Assembly (NCBI RefSeq): GCF_900142025.1
Contig: NZ_FQZM01000040.1
Coordinates: 1 to 33,650, forward strand
Source: Desulfofundulus thermosubterraneus DSM 16057
GTDB lineage: Bacteria; Bacillota; Desulfotomaculia; Desulfotomaculales; Desulfovirgulaceae
DNA length: 33,650 nucleotides
Direction: 5' to 3'
Position numbers and translations under genes: made by a program. The notes beneath the pieces are model-generated. The model saw only the letters and a list, made by a program, of their open reading frames with translations. It did no database searches and was not told where the DNA came from. How positions within the stretch are numbered: the first letter of the stretch is position 1; the number at the start of each line of letters is the position of its first letter. This document shows, one piece after another, positions 1 to 7,986 of this stretch.

Positions 1-270
1 GAACCGGAGATCATACCGGCAGGCTTCTTCCAGTTTCCGGTCGGACAGGTCGAACAGCCGCTGCAGGATGAGGGCCTTGAACAGGATCGCCGGTGAAGCG
101 GCAGGGCGGCCATTGTCGGGACAGTACAACGGCGTAAAGTCCACGTCCTTGATGAAAAGGTCGCATTTTTCCCGGAACAGGTGATAAAAGTTGTCTTCCC
201 CGAACATCCGGGACAAGATCAGGTCCGGATGATAGAAGGAGAGCTGCTCTTCTTTTGATGGCCTGTACAT
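1..270 (-). mobile_element. IS1182/IS5-like transposase, N-terminal part, cut by window edge
   Basis: An open frame of 90 codons starts with ATG at 270 and runs off the left edge without a stop. The translation begins MYRPSKEEQLSFYHPDLI and continues with an LSRMFGEDNFYHLF segment, a PLYCPDNGRPAASPAILFKA segment and LILQRLFDLSDRKLEEACRY. This is the pattern of the N-terminal DUF772 region of IS1182/IS5-group DDE transposases. A GGGGAGG ribosome site lies 7-8 bases upstream. The catalytic region is outside the window, so whether the gene is intact cannot be judged. The terminal repeat of the element should lie in the roughly 300-base gap before sigK, but no end could be identified without the second terminus. 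Confidence 0.8.
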
Positions 271-624
271 GAGGTTTTCCTCCCCGGGTAGAAATCATTA
301 GCCATAGTTAGATATTCGATGTTTTCAGCTGTTTCCCTGGCGGGGAGGGTAGTTTTATAGGGGTTTATCCTGTTTTTCGTGATTTTACATGTGATCATAA
401 TGAATCGCTGTGGAAGACCATTTTCGTCCATAGCAGGGGGTGTCATTTTTTCTATAAGTTTATGTTAATATCTGCCAGTTGGCTGGGGGTTTTGCGACTG
501 TATCTATTAAGCAATCAACCGAAGGCCTGGATTTTTAAATGGCAAAAAATTTTTTCATGCCAGGCACCTTTTTTTCCATCATTCCATAAGATATATAGTC
601 CTACTCTTTTGGGGGAGGGATACC
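271..624. other. Intergenic gap between transposase and sigK
   Basis: This stretch holds no convincing gene. Short frames here lack ribosome sites and protein-like composition. It should contain the end of the insertion element and the sigK promoter, but neither was placed with confidence. A GCCTGG (525-530) / CCAGGC (560-565) inverted repeat with an AT-rich loop is followed by a T-run at 569-575. It resembles a weak terminator reading toward sigK. Confidence 0.4.
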
Positions 625-1332
625 ATGGGGCCTGGTCTATTGGCGCTGGCAGTATTGTCGATGCTTAACGGTCTGGTGATCCTGATCTGCCATGTAGCCG
701 GGAACAGCTTTCCCAAACCTTTGAGCGAGGAGGAGGAAGCGCTATACCTGGAAAAAATGCTGGCCGGGGATGAGTCGGCCCGGCGGGTGCTCATTGAGCG
801 CAACCTGCGCCTGGTTGCCCACATCATCAAGAAGTTCGATCACAGCGGTGAGGATTTTGACGACTTGATTTCCATCGGCACCATTGGTCTGATCAAGGCC
901 GTGGATACTTACAATCCCGAAAAGGCTACCCGGCTGGCCACCTATGCTTCTCGTTGCATTGAAAACGAAATCCTCATGTATTTGCGGGCACGCAAAAAAA
1001 TCCGGGCAGAGCTTTCCCTTTATGATCCCATTGGAGTGGATAAAGAAGGCAATGAGATTAGTTTTATCGATGTACTGGGCACCGATCCCGAGATTGTAAG
1101 CGATATCGTGGCCGGTCAGATGGAGCAGGACCGTCTGTGGAAGCAACTGGAACAGCTGTCACCCCAGGAACGCAAGGTGCTGGTATTGCGTTTCGGTTTG
1201 AAGGACGGTGCCCGCCGCACCCAGAGGGAAATCGCCCGGCGCCTGGGCATCTCCCGTTCTTACGTTTCCCGCATTGAGAAGCGGGCGCTCAGTCGTTTAA
1301 CCCATTATTTCGCCTGTGAGGCCGGGAGATGA
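625..1332 (+). CDS. sigK: Sporulation sigma factor SigK (pro-sigma-K)
   Basis: This is the late mother-cell RNA polymerase sigma factor of endospore formation. The 235 residues contain the classic sigma-70 region 2 block (RNLRLVAHIIKKFDHSGED, DLISIGTIGLIKAV, LATYASRCIENEILMYLR) at about 58-118 and a region 4 helix-turn-helix (TQREIARRLGISRSYVSRIEKRAL) near 202-225. The first ~22 residues are hydrophobic (LLALAVLSMLNGLVILIC), matching the pro-sequence that SpoIVFB removes in Bacillus; comparison suggests cleavage near C22/H23. The reading frame is continuous, with no skin-type element. The start follows a GGGGGAGG site at good spacing. SigK is normally a single-copy gene found only in spore formers, which supports the taxonomic placement. 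Confidence 0.95.
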   Translation: MGPGLLALAVLSMLNGLVILICHVAGNSFPKPLSEEEEALYLEKMLAGDESARRVLIERNLRLVAHIIKKFDHSGEDFDDLISIGTIGLIKAVDTYNPEKATRLATYASRCIENEILMYLRARKKIRAELSLYDPIGVDKEGNEISFIDVLGTDPEIVSDIVAGQMEQDRLWKQLEQLSPQERKVLVLRFGLKDGARRTQREIARRLGISRSYVSRIEKRALSRLTHYFACEAGR

Positions 1333-1396
1333 ATATTGCGAGATTGAACGGACAAATGGCCCCAAAATTTCAACTATATAAATAAAATTAAAACCG

Positions 1397-1425
1397 TTGA
1401 CTTTTTCCTGGCTAGTTGTTAGAAT
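1397..1425 (+). promoter_or_regulatory. Sigma-A promoter of the SAM-controlled operon
   Basis: TTGACT (1397-1402) and TAGAAT (1420-1425) are separated by exactly 17 bases. This near-consensus housekeeping promoter lies about 30 bases upstream of the riboswitch, so transcription should start near 1432. Confidence 0.8.
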
Positions 1426-1456
1426 ATCTATCGAATTAAAAACGAATACCGAGGTG

Positions 1457-1605
1457 CTCTTATCCAGAGTGGTGGAGGGACTGGCCCGATGAAACCCGGC
1501 AACCGCCCTGGGGTGAAGGTGAACTCGCAAACCGCCAGCGGCTCTTACCTTTGCCCGGGGAATGGTGCTAATTCCTGCAGAAGTTTATCTTCTGACAGAT
1601 AAGAG
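1457..1605 (+). ncRNA. SAM-I (S-box) riboswitch aptamer
   Basis: The leader contains the signature S-box core CAGAGTGGTGGAGGGACTGG, then CCCGATGAAACCCGGCAACC. It is closed by a P1 helix of CTCTTATC (1457-1464) with GATAAGAG (1598-1605). The P4 hairpin cagaag/cttctg lies just before the P1 3' strand. The aptamer follows a sigma-A promoter and precedes the DUF39 gene, so the operon should be turned off when S-adenosylmethionine is plentiful. That places the operon in methionine or homocysteine supply. Confidence 0.97.
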
Positions 1606-1617
1606 GGTTCGTATTAT

Positions 1618-1647
1618 GGAGGCCTCTTCTGTTTAGAAGGGGCCTCC
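1618..1647 (+). promoter_or_regulatory. Expression-platform hairpin of the SAM riboswitch, without a U-tract
   Basis: A 13-bp stem (1618-1630 with 1635-1647, one G-U pair, loop GTTT) follows the aptamer. Its 5' arm contains CCTCTT (1623-1628), which can instead pair with AAGAGG (1601-1606) of the P1 3' strand. That is the usual antiterminator arrangement. Unusually, the stem is followed by tgacgtctggag rather than a run of T, so classic intrinsic termination is not evident. The ribosome site of the next gene is about 35 bases further on. Confidence 0.7.
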
Positions 1648-1690
1648 TGACGTCTGGAGTAGAGCACACGACGAGAAAGGGATGAGGTGA

Positions 1691-2884
1691 ATGAGCGAAA
1701 AAACCTATCAGGAGATCAATGCCCGGATAAGAAGCGGCAAAGCAGTAGTGGTAACGGCGGAAGAATTTATCGACATCGTCAGAGAGAAGGGGCTTGCCCG
1801 TGCATCCCGGGAAGTGGATGTGGTGACCACCGGCACCTTTGCCCCCATGTGCTCCTCCGGCGCCTTTCTCAATTTCGGCCACCCGGCCCCGCGCATCAAA
1901 ATGCACCGGGTGTGGCTTAACAACGTACCGGCCTATACGGGCATCGCGGCGGTAGATGCCTATATTGGAGCTACCGAACTTCCTGAAGATGATCCTTTAA
2001 ACAGCAATCATCCAGGAGAATTCCGTTACGGCGGCGGCCATGTCATCGAAGACCTGGTAGCCGGAAGGCCTGTCCGTTTGAAAGCAGTGGGTTACGGCAC
2101 CGATTGCTACCCGCGGCGGGAAATTGAAACCACCATCACCATTCATGATATTAACGAGGCCATTTTGTTTAACCCGCGGAACGCTTACCAGAATTACAAC
2201 TGTGCCGTCAACCTTTCCAACCGGACCATATATACCTACATGGGGATCTTGAAACCCAATCTGGGTAACGCCCATTATTCCACTTCCGGTCAATTAAGTC
2301 CTTTGCTCAAAGATCCCCACTTTAAAACTATTGGCATCGGTACCCGCATTTTCCTGGGCGGCGGTATCGGGTATGTGGCCTGGCACGGCACCCAGCACTT
2401 CCCGGCCATACAAACCGATGCCAGCGGCAAGGAACTGGGGCCTGCCGGCGGCACCCTGGCGGTTATTGGAGACTTAAAGCAAATGAGTCCCCGCTGGCTC
2501 ATGGGCACCAGTTACCTGGGCTACGGGGCCACCTTGAGCGTCGGTATTGGCGTACCCATTCCCATTTTAAATGAAGAAATTGCCCGTTATGCCGCAGCCA
2601 CCGATGCGGATCTTTACGCTCCCATTGTGGATTATGGTGAGGCCTATCCCAACCGGAAACCGGGGAACCTGGGTTATGTCAGTTACGCCCAGCTGAAGTC
2701 GGGGAAGATCGTGGTCCAGGGTAAGGAAGTGCCCACGGCACCGTTGTCCAGCTACCCCCGGGCCCGGGAAATTGCCGGCATCTTGAAGGAATGGATTCAA
2801 AAGGGTGAGTTTTTCCTTTCCGAACCAGTGAAGCTCCTACCCTCTCCGGCCGATGGTTTGACCGGAAAAGTTTTAAAAGGTTAA
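1691..2884 (+). CDS. DUF39 homocysteine biosynthesis protein (aspartate semialdehyde sulfurtransferase type)
   Basis: This 397-residue protein belongs to the DUF39/COG1900 family. The Methanosarcina member (MA1821) has been linked genetically to making homocysteine from aspartate semialdehyde with sulfide. Characteristic segments are TTGTFAPMCSSGAFLNFGH (Cys54), an RYGGGHVIEDLVAG segment, YGTDCYPRREIET (Cys139), GIGTRIFLGGGIGYVAWHGTQH, and WLMGTSYLGYGATLSVGIGVPIP. Cys54 and Cys139 are candidates for carrying persulfide. Methanogen homologues often carry C-terminal CBS domains; this one ends without them. It is the first gene after the SAM-I riboswitch. The next gene, a NIL/ferredoxin, starts 20 bases after its stop, as in the methanogen pair. 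Family assignment is firm; the enzymatic role is inferred from homologues. Confidence 0.9.
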   Translation: MSEKTYQEINARIRSGKAVVVTAEEFIDIVREKGLARASREVDVVTTGTFAPMCSSGAFLNFGHPAPRIKMHRVWLNNVPAYTGIAAVDAYIGATELPEDDPLNSNHPGEFRYGGGHVIEDLVAGRPVRLKAVGYGTDCYPRREIETTITIHDINEAILFNPRNAYQNYNCAVNLSNRTIYTYMGILKPNLGNAHYSTSGQLSPLLKDPHFKTIGIGTRIFLGGGIGYVAWHGTQHFPAIQTDASGKELGPAGGTLAVIGDLKQMSPRWLMGTSYLGYGATLSVGIGVPIPILNEEIARYAAATDADLYAPIVDYGEAYPNRKPGNLGYVSYAQLKSGKIVVQGKEVPTAPLSSYPRAREIAGILKEWIQKGEFFLSEPVKLLPSPADGLTGKVLKG

Positions 2885-2904
2885 GTTAAGGAGGGCAAAC
2901 AACC

Positions 2905-3306
2905 ATGTCGCCCAGGAAAATAGTCCTTCGCTTTGGACCCGAGATTTCTGATAAACCTATTATTTACCGCCTGGTCAAGGATTACGACCTGGTGATGAAC
3001 ATAGTAAAGGCCAATGTTAACCCCCAAAAAGAAGGCATTATGGTCCTGGAGTTAACGGGGGATAACTACGAGCAGGGTCTGAAGTACCTGCGGGAACAGG
3101 GGGTGACGGTCCAGGCCCTCACCCACGAGGTGGTGCGCAATGAACAACGCTGCACCATGTGCGGTGCCTGTACTGCCATCTGTCCCACCGGTGCCCTGTA
3201 CCTGGACCGGCCAGGCATGGAAGTACGTTTTGACGGGGATAGCTGCGTGGTTTGCCAGCTATGCGTAAAGGCCTGCCCGGTGCGGGCGATGGAGGTTAAG
3301 CTGTAG
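2905..3306 (+). CDS. NIL-domain 2x[4Fe-4S] ferredoxin, partner of the DUF39 protein
   Basis: This 133-residue protein has an N-terminal NIL domain (about 1-75, the ligand-binding fold also found in methionine ABC transporter ATPases). A bacterial-type double [4Fe-4S] domain follows: Cys83, 86, 89, 93 in CTMCGACTAIC and Cys114, 117, 120, 124 in CVVCQLCVKAC. The architecture matches Methanosarcina MA1822, which is needed with MA1821 for the sulfide route to homocysteine. It probably supplies electrons for sulfur transfer or reduction. The start ATG has an AAGGAGGG site. The stop codon directly abuts the start of the next gene, so translation is probably coupled. Confidence 0.92.
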   Translation: MSPRKIVLRFGPEISDKPIIYRLVKDYDLVMNIVKANVNPQKEGIMVLELTGDNYEQGLKYLREQGVTVQALTHEVVRNEQRCTMCGACTAICPTGALYLDRPGMEVRFDGDSCVVCQLCVKACPVRAMEVKL

Positions 3307-4038
3307 TTGGAACGCACTTATCGTTACCGCCACCGGCAGGAGGATCTGGTACACTTTCAGGTGGTGGTGGGGGAAACGGACCTGGATATTGGTGTGCGCA
3401 GGGAGCGCTTTTCCCCGGAACTGGTGAAGCGGGCAACGCAAATGGTGCGGGAATGCCGGGCCCCCCTGGAAGAATATATTAAAAGGGACCCGGCATTCCT
3501 GAAAGCTCATACACCTTACGATGTGCCACCCGGCGCCCCCCCCATTGTAAGGGAGATGGCCGAGGCGTCCCGGCTGGCTGGCGTTGGCCCCATGGCTGCC
3601 GTGGCCGGGGCCATAGCCGAAAGGGTGGGACGGGCCCTGGCCCGCTTCAGCCGCGACGTTATTGTGGAAAATGGCGGGGACATTTACCTGCGCAGTGCCC
3701 GGATCCGTCGGATTGGTATTTATGCCGGGGATTCCCCCTTTTCGAATCGCCTGGCCCTGGAGGTTCGCTCCCAGGATACCCCTTTAGGCATTTGTACTTC
3801 CTCAGGTACGGTAGGTCACTCTTTGAGTTTCGGCATGGCCGATGCGGTGGTTATCCTTTCCCCCAATACGGCCCTGGCCGATGCAGTGGCCACGGCGGCG
3901 GGAAATCTGGTAAAGGATCCCGATCAGGTAGGGCAGGCGGTGGATTTTGCCGCCGGCATCCCCGGGGTCACCGGGGCGCTGATCATTTGCCGGGACAAAA
4001 TGGCCGCCTGGGGTCGCCTCAAGCTGGTACCCGCATAA
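3307..4038 (+). CDS. UPF0280 (ApbE-like) family protein, sulfide assimilation candidate
   Basis: This 243-residue protein belongs to the UPF0280/COG2122 family, with the ApbE-like fold. Visible segments include a GVGPMAAVAGAIAE motif, VIVENGGDIYLRS, IGIYAGDSPFSNRLAL, and GICTSSGTVGHSLSFGMADAV. The Methanosarcina member MA1715 has been reported to aid growth on low sulfide. The start is TTG at 3307, immediately after the previous TAG, with GGAGGT about 10 bases upstream inside the ferredoxin gene. No lipoprotein signal peptide is present, unlike true ApbE flavin transferases, so a cytoplasmic role in sulfur handling is likelier than flavinylation. It is the last gene of the SAM-controlled operon. 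Confidence 0.88.
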   Translation: MERTYRYRHRQEDLVHFQVVVGETDLDIGVRRERFSPELVKRATQMVRECRAPLEEYIKRDPAFLKAHTPYDVPPGAPPIVREMAEASRLAGVGPMAAVAGAIAERVGRALARFSRDVIVENGGDIYLRSARIRRIGIYAGDSPFSNRLALEVRSQDTPLGICTSSGTVGHSLSFGMADAVVILSPNTALADAVATAAGNLVKDPDQVGQAVDFAAGIPGVTGALIICRDKMAAWGRLKLVPA

Positions 4039-4043
4039 ACACG

Positions 4044-4082
4044 TAAAAAAGACGGGCTTCTTGGCCCGCCTTTTTATTTTTC
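4044..4082 (+). terminator. Rho-independent terminator of the SAM-controlled operon
   Basis: A CGGGC/GCCCG stem (about 4053-4068) is followed by CCTTTTTATTTTT. It lies just after the UPF0280 stop. A preceding A-run could let it work weakly on the other strand for the acyl-CoA ligase. Confidence 0.75.
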
Positions 4083-4104
4083 CCGCGATTATTCCTTAGC
4101 CGTA

Positions 4105-4205
4105 AATGTTCAGTGATCCGCTATGGTGCCGCGTTGTCCAAGGGCTCCGCGCTAACAGCACCGGGGCTCGCTTCGGACTGGACAGCGGCGCTGCAAATGC
4201 TATGG
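4105..4205. repeat. Structured repeat, truncated copy
   Basis: The segment 4105-4140 (AATGTTCAGTGA...GGTGCCGCGTTGTCCA) closely matches the reverse complement of 33275-33310. Within this copy GCCGCgtTGTCCA (about 4128-4140) can pair with TGGACAGCGGC further right, so it folds on itself. The opposite end seen in the other copy is missing here; the repeat stops near the 3' end of the acyl-CoA ligase gene. Confidence 0.55.
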
Positions 4206-4220
4206 CAGCCCTGCCTGAGT

Positions 4221-5831
4221 TTAGTTGACCCGTTTATCATAACCCTGCCATTCTTTTTCCCTCAACCGGTACTTCATGATTTTACCCGTAGAGGTTTTGG
4301 GTAACTCACCAAACTCCACCGCCTTGGGTACCTTAAAGCGGGCGATGCGTTCCCGGCAGAAGTTAATGATCTCTTCCGCTGTAGGGTTGGTGCCCGGTTT
4401 GGGGACCACAAAAGCCTTGGGCACTTCCCCCCACTTGGGATCGGGAATGCCAATGACAGCTACTTCCAGTACATCGGGGTGTTCGTAAATGCAGTTCTCC
4501 ACTTCCACCGTGGAAATGTTTTCACCCCCGCTGATGATAATATCCTTCAAGCGATCCTTAATTTCAATGTAACCGTTGGGGTGCATCACGGCCAGGTCGC
4601 CGCTGTGGAACCAGCCGCCCCGGAAGGCCTTTTCAGTTTCTTCCGGTTGCTTGTAGTAACCCAGCATGACGTTGTTTCCGCGCATGACGATTTCACCCAT
4701 GGTCTGGCCATCCGCGGGGACATCGGTCATATCTGCCGGATCCACCACCCGCACGAACTCTGCGTGAATGTAGGCCACTCCCTGGCGGGCCTTAATTTTC
4801 GCTTTTTCACTTGTATCCAGTTCATTCCACGGGGCCTGCCATTCACAAATGGTATGGGGCCCGTATACTTCCGTCAGGCCGTAAACGTGGGTTACTTCTG
4901 CCCCGATCTCCTCCATGTTCTTGATCACGGTTGGAGATGGAGGAGCACCGGCCGTGATTACATTTAGTTTTGTTTTCATCCGGCATTCTTTCGCCTTGGG
5001 GTAGTTGGCCATGGAGACCAGCACCGTTGGGGCGGCGCAAAGGTGGGTAACCCCTTCCCTTTCGATCAGGTGGTAAATGTCTTCAGGCACCACTTTGCGC
5101 AGGCAAACATGGGTGCCGCCTACCGCCGTGACGCCCCAGGTAAAACACCACCCGTTGCAGTGGAACATGGGCAACGTCCACAGGTAGACCGAATTCGAAC
5201 TCATTTTGTGTTCCAGGGCTTCCCCAAGGGCATTCAGGTAGGCCCCCCGGTGGTGATACATGACACCCTTGGGCAGGCCGGTGGTCCCGCTGGTGTAGTT
5301 GATGGTAATGACCTCCATCTCATCTTCGATCATGTTGGGCAGGGGATCCGGGGAACCGCCGGCCAGGAATTCTTCATACTCGGGTCCGTCCAGCGGTCGG
5401 CTGTCGTTAACATCACAGATGTTAACAAAAGTTTTGATATTGGGAAGTTCATCTTTAATGGCGGTAATTAAATGAGCAAATTCATTGTCCACGAAGAGGG
5501 CTTTACTATCGGAATGATTGATAATGTAAGCTATTTCTCGGGGAGATAGGCGTATGTTAATGCTCACCAGGGCTGCTCCCAGCATGGGTACTCCGTAATG
5601 GGCCTCTAGCATGGGTGGAATGTTGGGGCACAAAAATGCCACTTTGTCCCCTTTCCCGATACCAACCCTTTTTAAGGCGCTGGCCAGCCGGTTAACCCGT
5701 TGATAAAATTCGCTATAGGTATAACGTTTGTCATTATATACCACTGCCGTTTTGTCGCGGAAAACAAAGGCGCTGCGCCGCAGAAAGCTTAAAGGACTTA
5801 GCGGATCATAGTAAACCGTGCGCTGGGTCAT
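4221..5831 (-). CDS. AMP-forming acyl-CoA ligase
   Basis: This 536-residue adenylate-forming enzyme should activate a carboxylic acid with ATP and CoA. Motifs are in the usual order: the P-loop YTSGTTGLPKGV (179-190), YGLTE (317-321), GWFHSGDLAV (406-415), the hinge KDIIISGGENIS (429-440) and the catalytic lysine K517 in PKTSTGKIMKYRLR. Length and motifs fit the medium/long-chain acyl or aryl-CoA ligase group. The acid substrate cannot be read from the sequence. The start ATG follows GGGGAGGAG. About 240 bases separate it from the HD-GYP gene and contain that gene's terminator, so the ligase is likely transcribed alone. The 3' end abuts the structured repeat. Confidence 0.9.
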   Translation of the reverse strand: MTQRTVYYDPLSPLSFLRRSAFVFRDKTAVVYNDKRYTYSEFYQRVNRLASALKRVGIGKGDKVAFLCPNIPPMLEAHYGVPMLGAALVSINIRLSPREIAYIINHSDSKALFVDNEFAHLITAIKDELPNIKTFVNICDVNDSRPLDGPEYEEFLAGGSPDPLPNMIEDEMEVITINYTSGTTGLPKGVMYHHRGAYLNALGEALEHKMSSNSVYLWTLPMFHCNGWCFTWGVTAVGGTHVCLRKVVPEDIYHLIEREGVTHLCAAPTVLVSMANYPKAKECRMKTKLNVITAGAPPSPTVIKNMEEIGAEVTHVYGLTEVYGPHTICEWQAPWNELDTSEKAKIKARQGVAYIHAEFVRVVDPADMTDVPADGQTMGEIVMRGNNVMLGYYKQPEETEKAFRGGWFHSGDLAVMHPNGYIEIKDRLKDIIISGGENISTVEVENCIYEHPDVLEVAVIGIPDPKWGEVPKAFVVPKPGTNPTAEEIINFCRERIARFKVPKAVEFGELPKTSTGKIMKYRLREKEWQGYDKRVN

Positions 5832-5993
5832 GGCTTTTACTCCTCCCCTTCTCGTCTAGAAATTTATCGGGATTATGGCAACCGGCACTTTTTATCATGA
5901 GTTATAGGGGAAATTCTAATTTTGTATTGCATTAATGAATATTCTTAATTATTCAACGCCAGCCCTCCTTTTTCCTGCCGGCTAACGGGGTGG

Positions 5994-6036
5994 TAAAAAA
6001 TTTTCTGGGGGGAAGCGTTGCTATTCCCCCCCAGAA
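5994..6036 (-). terminator. Terminator of the HD-GYP gene
   Basis: Read on the minus strand, TTCTGGGGGG pairs across a short loop with a C-run plus AGAA (one extra C), then AATTTTTT follows. It lies 34 bases beyond the HD-GYP stop. Confidence 0.75.
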
Positions 6037-6069
6037 ATCAGAGGTATGACCACAAATACTATTCCATAT

Positions 6070-7185
6070 TTATGTTACATTTTTTATGGTTTCAAGGAAC
6101 GCTTCCCAGTAATCTTTAATCACTTCAGTTACCGTAAGGTGGCGGTGTTCCGCCAGCTTTATTTCATAGGGTTTGGCCAGGGGCTGCCTGTGGGCGGAAA
6201 ATAAAACAAGTACCCGGGGATAAAGGGAAAAACCTCGCTCGGTTTCAATCACCACGCCAATCTCACCGCTGGATAAGCGCACCAGGCTGCCTGCGGGGTA
6301 AGCGGCCACGTTACTTAAAAAGGCCTGTACAATATCAAAGTCAAATAAATAGTCACCCGAGCCGGCAATCATTTCGTAAGCTTCATGCACGGGGTAGGCC
6401 GGACGGTAAACGCGGTCGGCGGTCAGGGCGTCATACATGTCCACCAGGCCGGTGATCTGGGCGAATTCATGAATTTCTGCCCCCTTGAGCCCCAGGGGAT
6501 AACCCTGCCCGTTATGGCGCTCATGGTGCTGCATGGCTACGATCCGGCACAGGAGGTTGGCTCCGGGGTCCTGCTCCAGGATTTCGGCACCGTAAATACA
6601 GTGTTTTTTGATGAGCTGGAATTCTTCACCGGTCAGTGGCCCGGGTTTGTTTAAAATTTCAAGGGGAATGCGTGTTTTGCCAATATCGTGCAGCAAAGCC
6701 GCCATGCCAAGGTGAAACAGCTTGGTGCGGCTGTAGCCGAGGGTTATGCCCGTAATTATGGCCAGGACACAGACGTTAACCGAATGACCGAATGTATACT
6801 CATCAAGGCTCCGGATATCCACTAGGTTGACCATCAATGAGCGCCGGCTGAGCAATTCGTCAATGATCTCGTTTACGGTGCTGATCATATCCTTTACACC
6901 GATTAATGCCCGGCTCGGACCGGTGCTTTGTTGAGACTTGGAAAGGAGCAGGGCCTTGACTTTGGCAATGGCCTGGGCCCGTGTTTCCTCGGAAATAACG
7001 TCCTCTACTTCTACACCTGGAAAGTCGTCTATGTATACAGCCGGAATGCCCAGCATTTTCAACCTGGTGATGAATCTTTCGGTAAGAATGGTTCCGGCCT
7101 GGAGCAATACCTGCCCGGAGGCATTATAAACCGCCCGGCCGACCTTTAAGCCGGGCCGCAGCAGATTGGTGGGAACCTTGCGCAT
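6070..7185 (-). CDS. HD-GYP domain protein (probable cyclic-di-GMP phosphodiesterase)
   Basis: This 371-residue protein has an N-terminal region of about 110 residues resembling the DUF3391-like segment found in front of HD-GYP domains. The HD-GYP domain runs from about 120 to 300. Seen motifs are GHSVNV (133-138), the metal-binding HDIGK (166-170), HCIYGAEIL, and HHERHNGQGYP (220-230), followed by DMYDAL. HD-GYP proteins usually hydrolyse cyclic di-GMP, and all key residues appear present. No receiver domain or membrane segment is visible. The start ATG follows AAGGAG. It lies 93 bases after dedA on the same strand and ends with its own terminator. Confidence 0.9.
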   Translation of the reverse strand: MRKVPTNLLRPGLKVGRAVYNASGQVLLQAGTILTERFITRLKMLGIPAVYIDDFPGVEVEDVISEETRAQAIAKVKALLLSKSQQSTGPSRALIGVKDMISTVNEIIDELLSRRSLMVNLVDIRSLDEYTFGHSVNVCVLAIITGITLGYSRTKLFHLGMAALLHDIGKTRIPLEILNKPGPLTGEEFQLIKKHCIYGAEILEQDPGANLLCRIVAMQHHERHNGQGYPLGLKGAEIHEFAQITGLVDMYDALTADRVYRPAYPVHEAYEMIAGSGDYLFDFDIVQAFLSNVAAYPAGSLVRLSSGEIGVVIETERGFSLYPRVLVLFSAHRQPLAKPYEIKLAEHRHLTVTEVIKDYWEAFLETIKNVT

Positions 7186-7278
7186 ACCTTACTCCTTTGA
7201 TTAATGTTATAATTCACCAGCCTTAATTCGACGAAAACTAAAATATCCCTACATCAGCGAACAAAATATTTTATTATT

Positions 7279-7875
7279 TTATGTCCGGTGCAATGTCTTT
7301 TGCTTGATAATAAGATAAAGCAAGTAAACAACCAAGACTCCTAAGGCCAGCAGGGGCAACCGTGACTGGATCAGGGAAAATATGGATTCCCAGTGATGTC
7401 CAAAGAAGATGCCGATACCTAGATTAAATGAAACCCAGCTTAAGGCAAAAACAGAATTATAAATTAAAAACTGCACAAACGGTAAGCGGCTGATACCGGC
7501 CAGATAGGGGGTGAGATTGCTCACCATGGGCACAAAGCGACCGAAAATGATAAAGGCCGGTGCTGACCGGTACATCCAACTGCGGGCTTGATCAAATTTG
7601 GCCGGCGTAACCATTAAATATTTTCCGTAACGGAGCAAAAACGGTTCACCTACACAGCGGCCAATCAAATAAGCCGCTGTGGCACCTACGTTAAAACCAA
7701 GCACGGCAGCGGCAAGTATATGATAGAAATCAAGCCTCCCCTGGTTTACCAGGATACCAGCCAGGAGGGTCATCAAACCCCCGGGAAAGGGAATGCCCAG
7801 GGCTTCGATAATTAGCCCCAGGAACAAGCCCCCTGCACCCAAGGTGCCCAGGTAGTGTAAAACCCAGTCCTTCAT
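7279..7875 (-). CDS. DedA/VTT-family membrane protein
   Basis: The 198-residue polytopic membrane protein shows the DedA signature EALGIPFPGG (24-33), AYLIGR (68-73) and FGRFVPMVSNLTPYLAG (111-127), and ends with a long hydrophobic helix. DedA-family proteins carry out lipid scrambling or undecaprenyl-phosphate recycling. The usual arginine after GRFxPxV is Ser here (PMVSN), a divergence from the common PxxR motif. The AAGGTG ribosome site is part of a hairpin 9 bases upstream of the ATG, so translation may depend on opening that structure. It lies 111 bases downstream of pyk on the same strand. Confidence 0.88.
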   Translation of the reverse strand: MKDWVLHYLGTLGAGGLFLGLIIEALGIPFPGGLMTLLAGILVNQGRLDFYHILAAAVLGFNVGATAAYLIGRCVGEPFLLRYGKYLMVTPAKFDQARSWMYRSAPAFIIFGRFVPMVSNLTPYLAGISRLPFVQFLIYNSVFALSWVSFNLGIGIFFGHHWESIFSLIQSRLPLLALGVLVVYLLYLIIKQKTLHRT

Positions 7876-7883
7876 GAAAAATT

Positions 7884-7918
7884 CACCTTCCCGGGCTTTA
7901 ACATGCCCGGAAAAGGTG
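7884..7918 (-). promoter_or_regulatory. Hairpin covering the dedA ribosome site; possible pyk terminator
   Basis: CACCTT + CCGGGC pairs with GCCCGG + AAGGTG (7913-7918 with 7884-7889, and 7905-7910 with 7891-7896; small internal bulge). The minus-strand continuation is AATTTTTC and then the dedA ATG. It could end the pyk transcript, hide the dedA ribosome site, or both. Confidence 0.55.
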
Positions 7919-7986
7919 TGTTATATATGGGTACGATTGCGCCAAATTTGCCCGTTGAATATCTTGCAGGCCTGTTCCCGCGGAGG

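Noticed and set aside
11-298. 95-codon minus-strand frame at the left edge
   Set aside because: It is a shadow of the transposase frame that begins at 270 and matches a known family.
4113-4304. 63-codon frame across the short repeat
   Set aside because: It runs from the non-coding repeat into the antisense of the acyl-CoA ligase and has no ribosome site.
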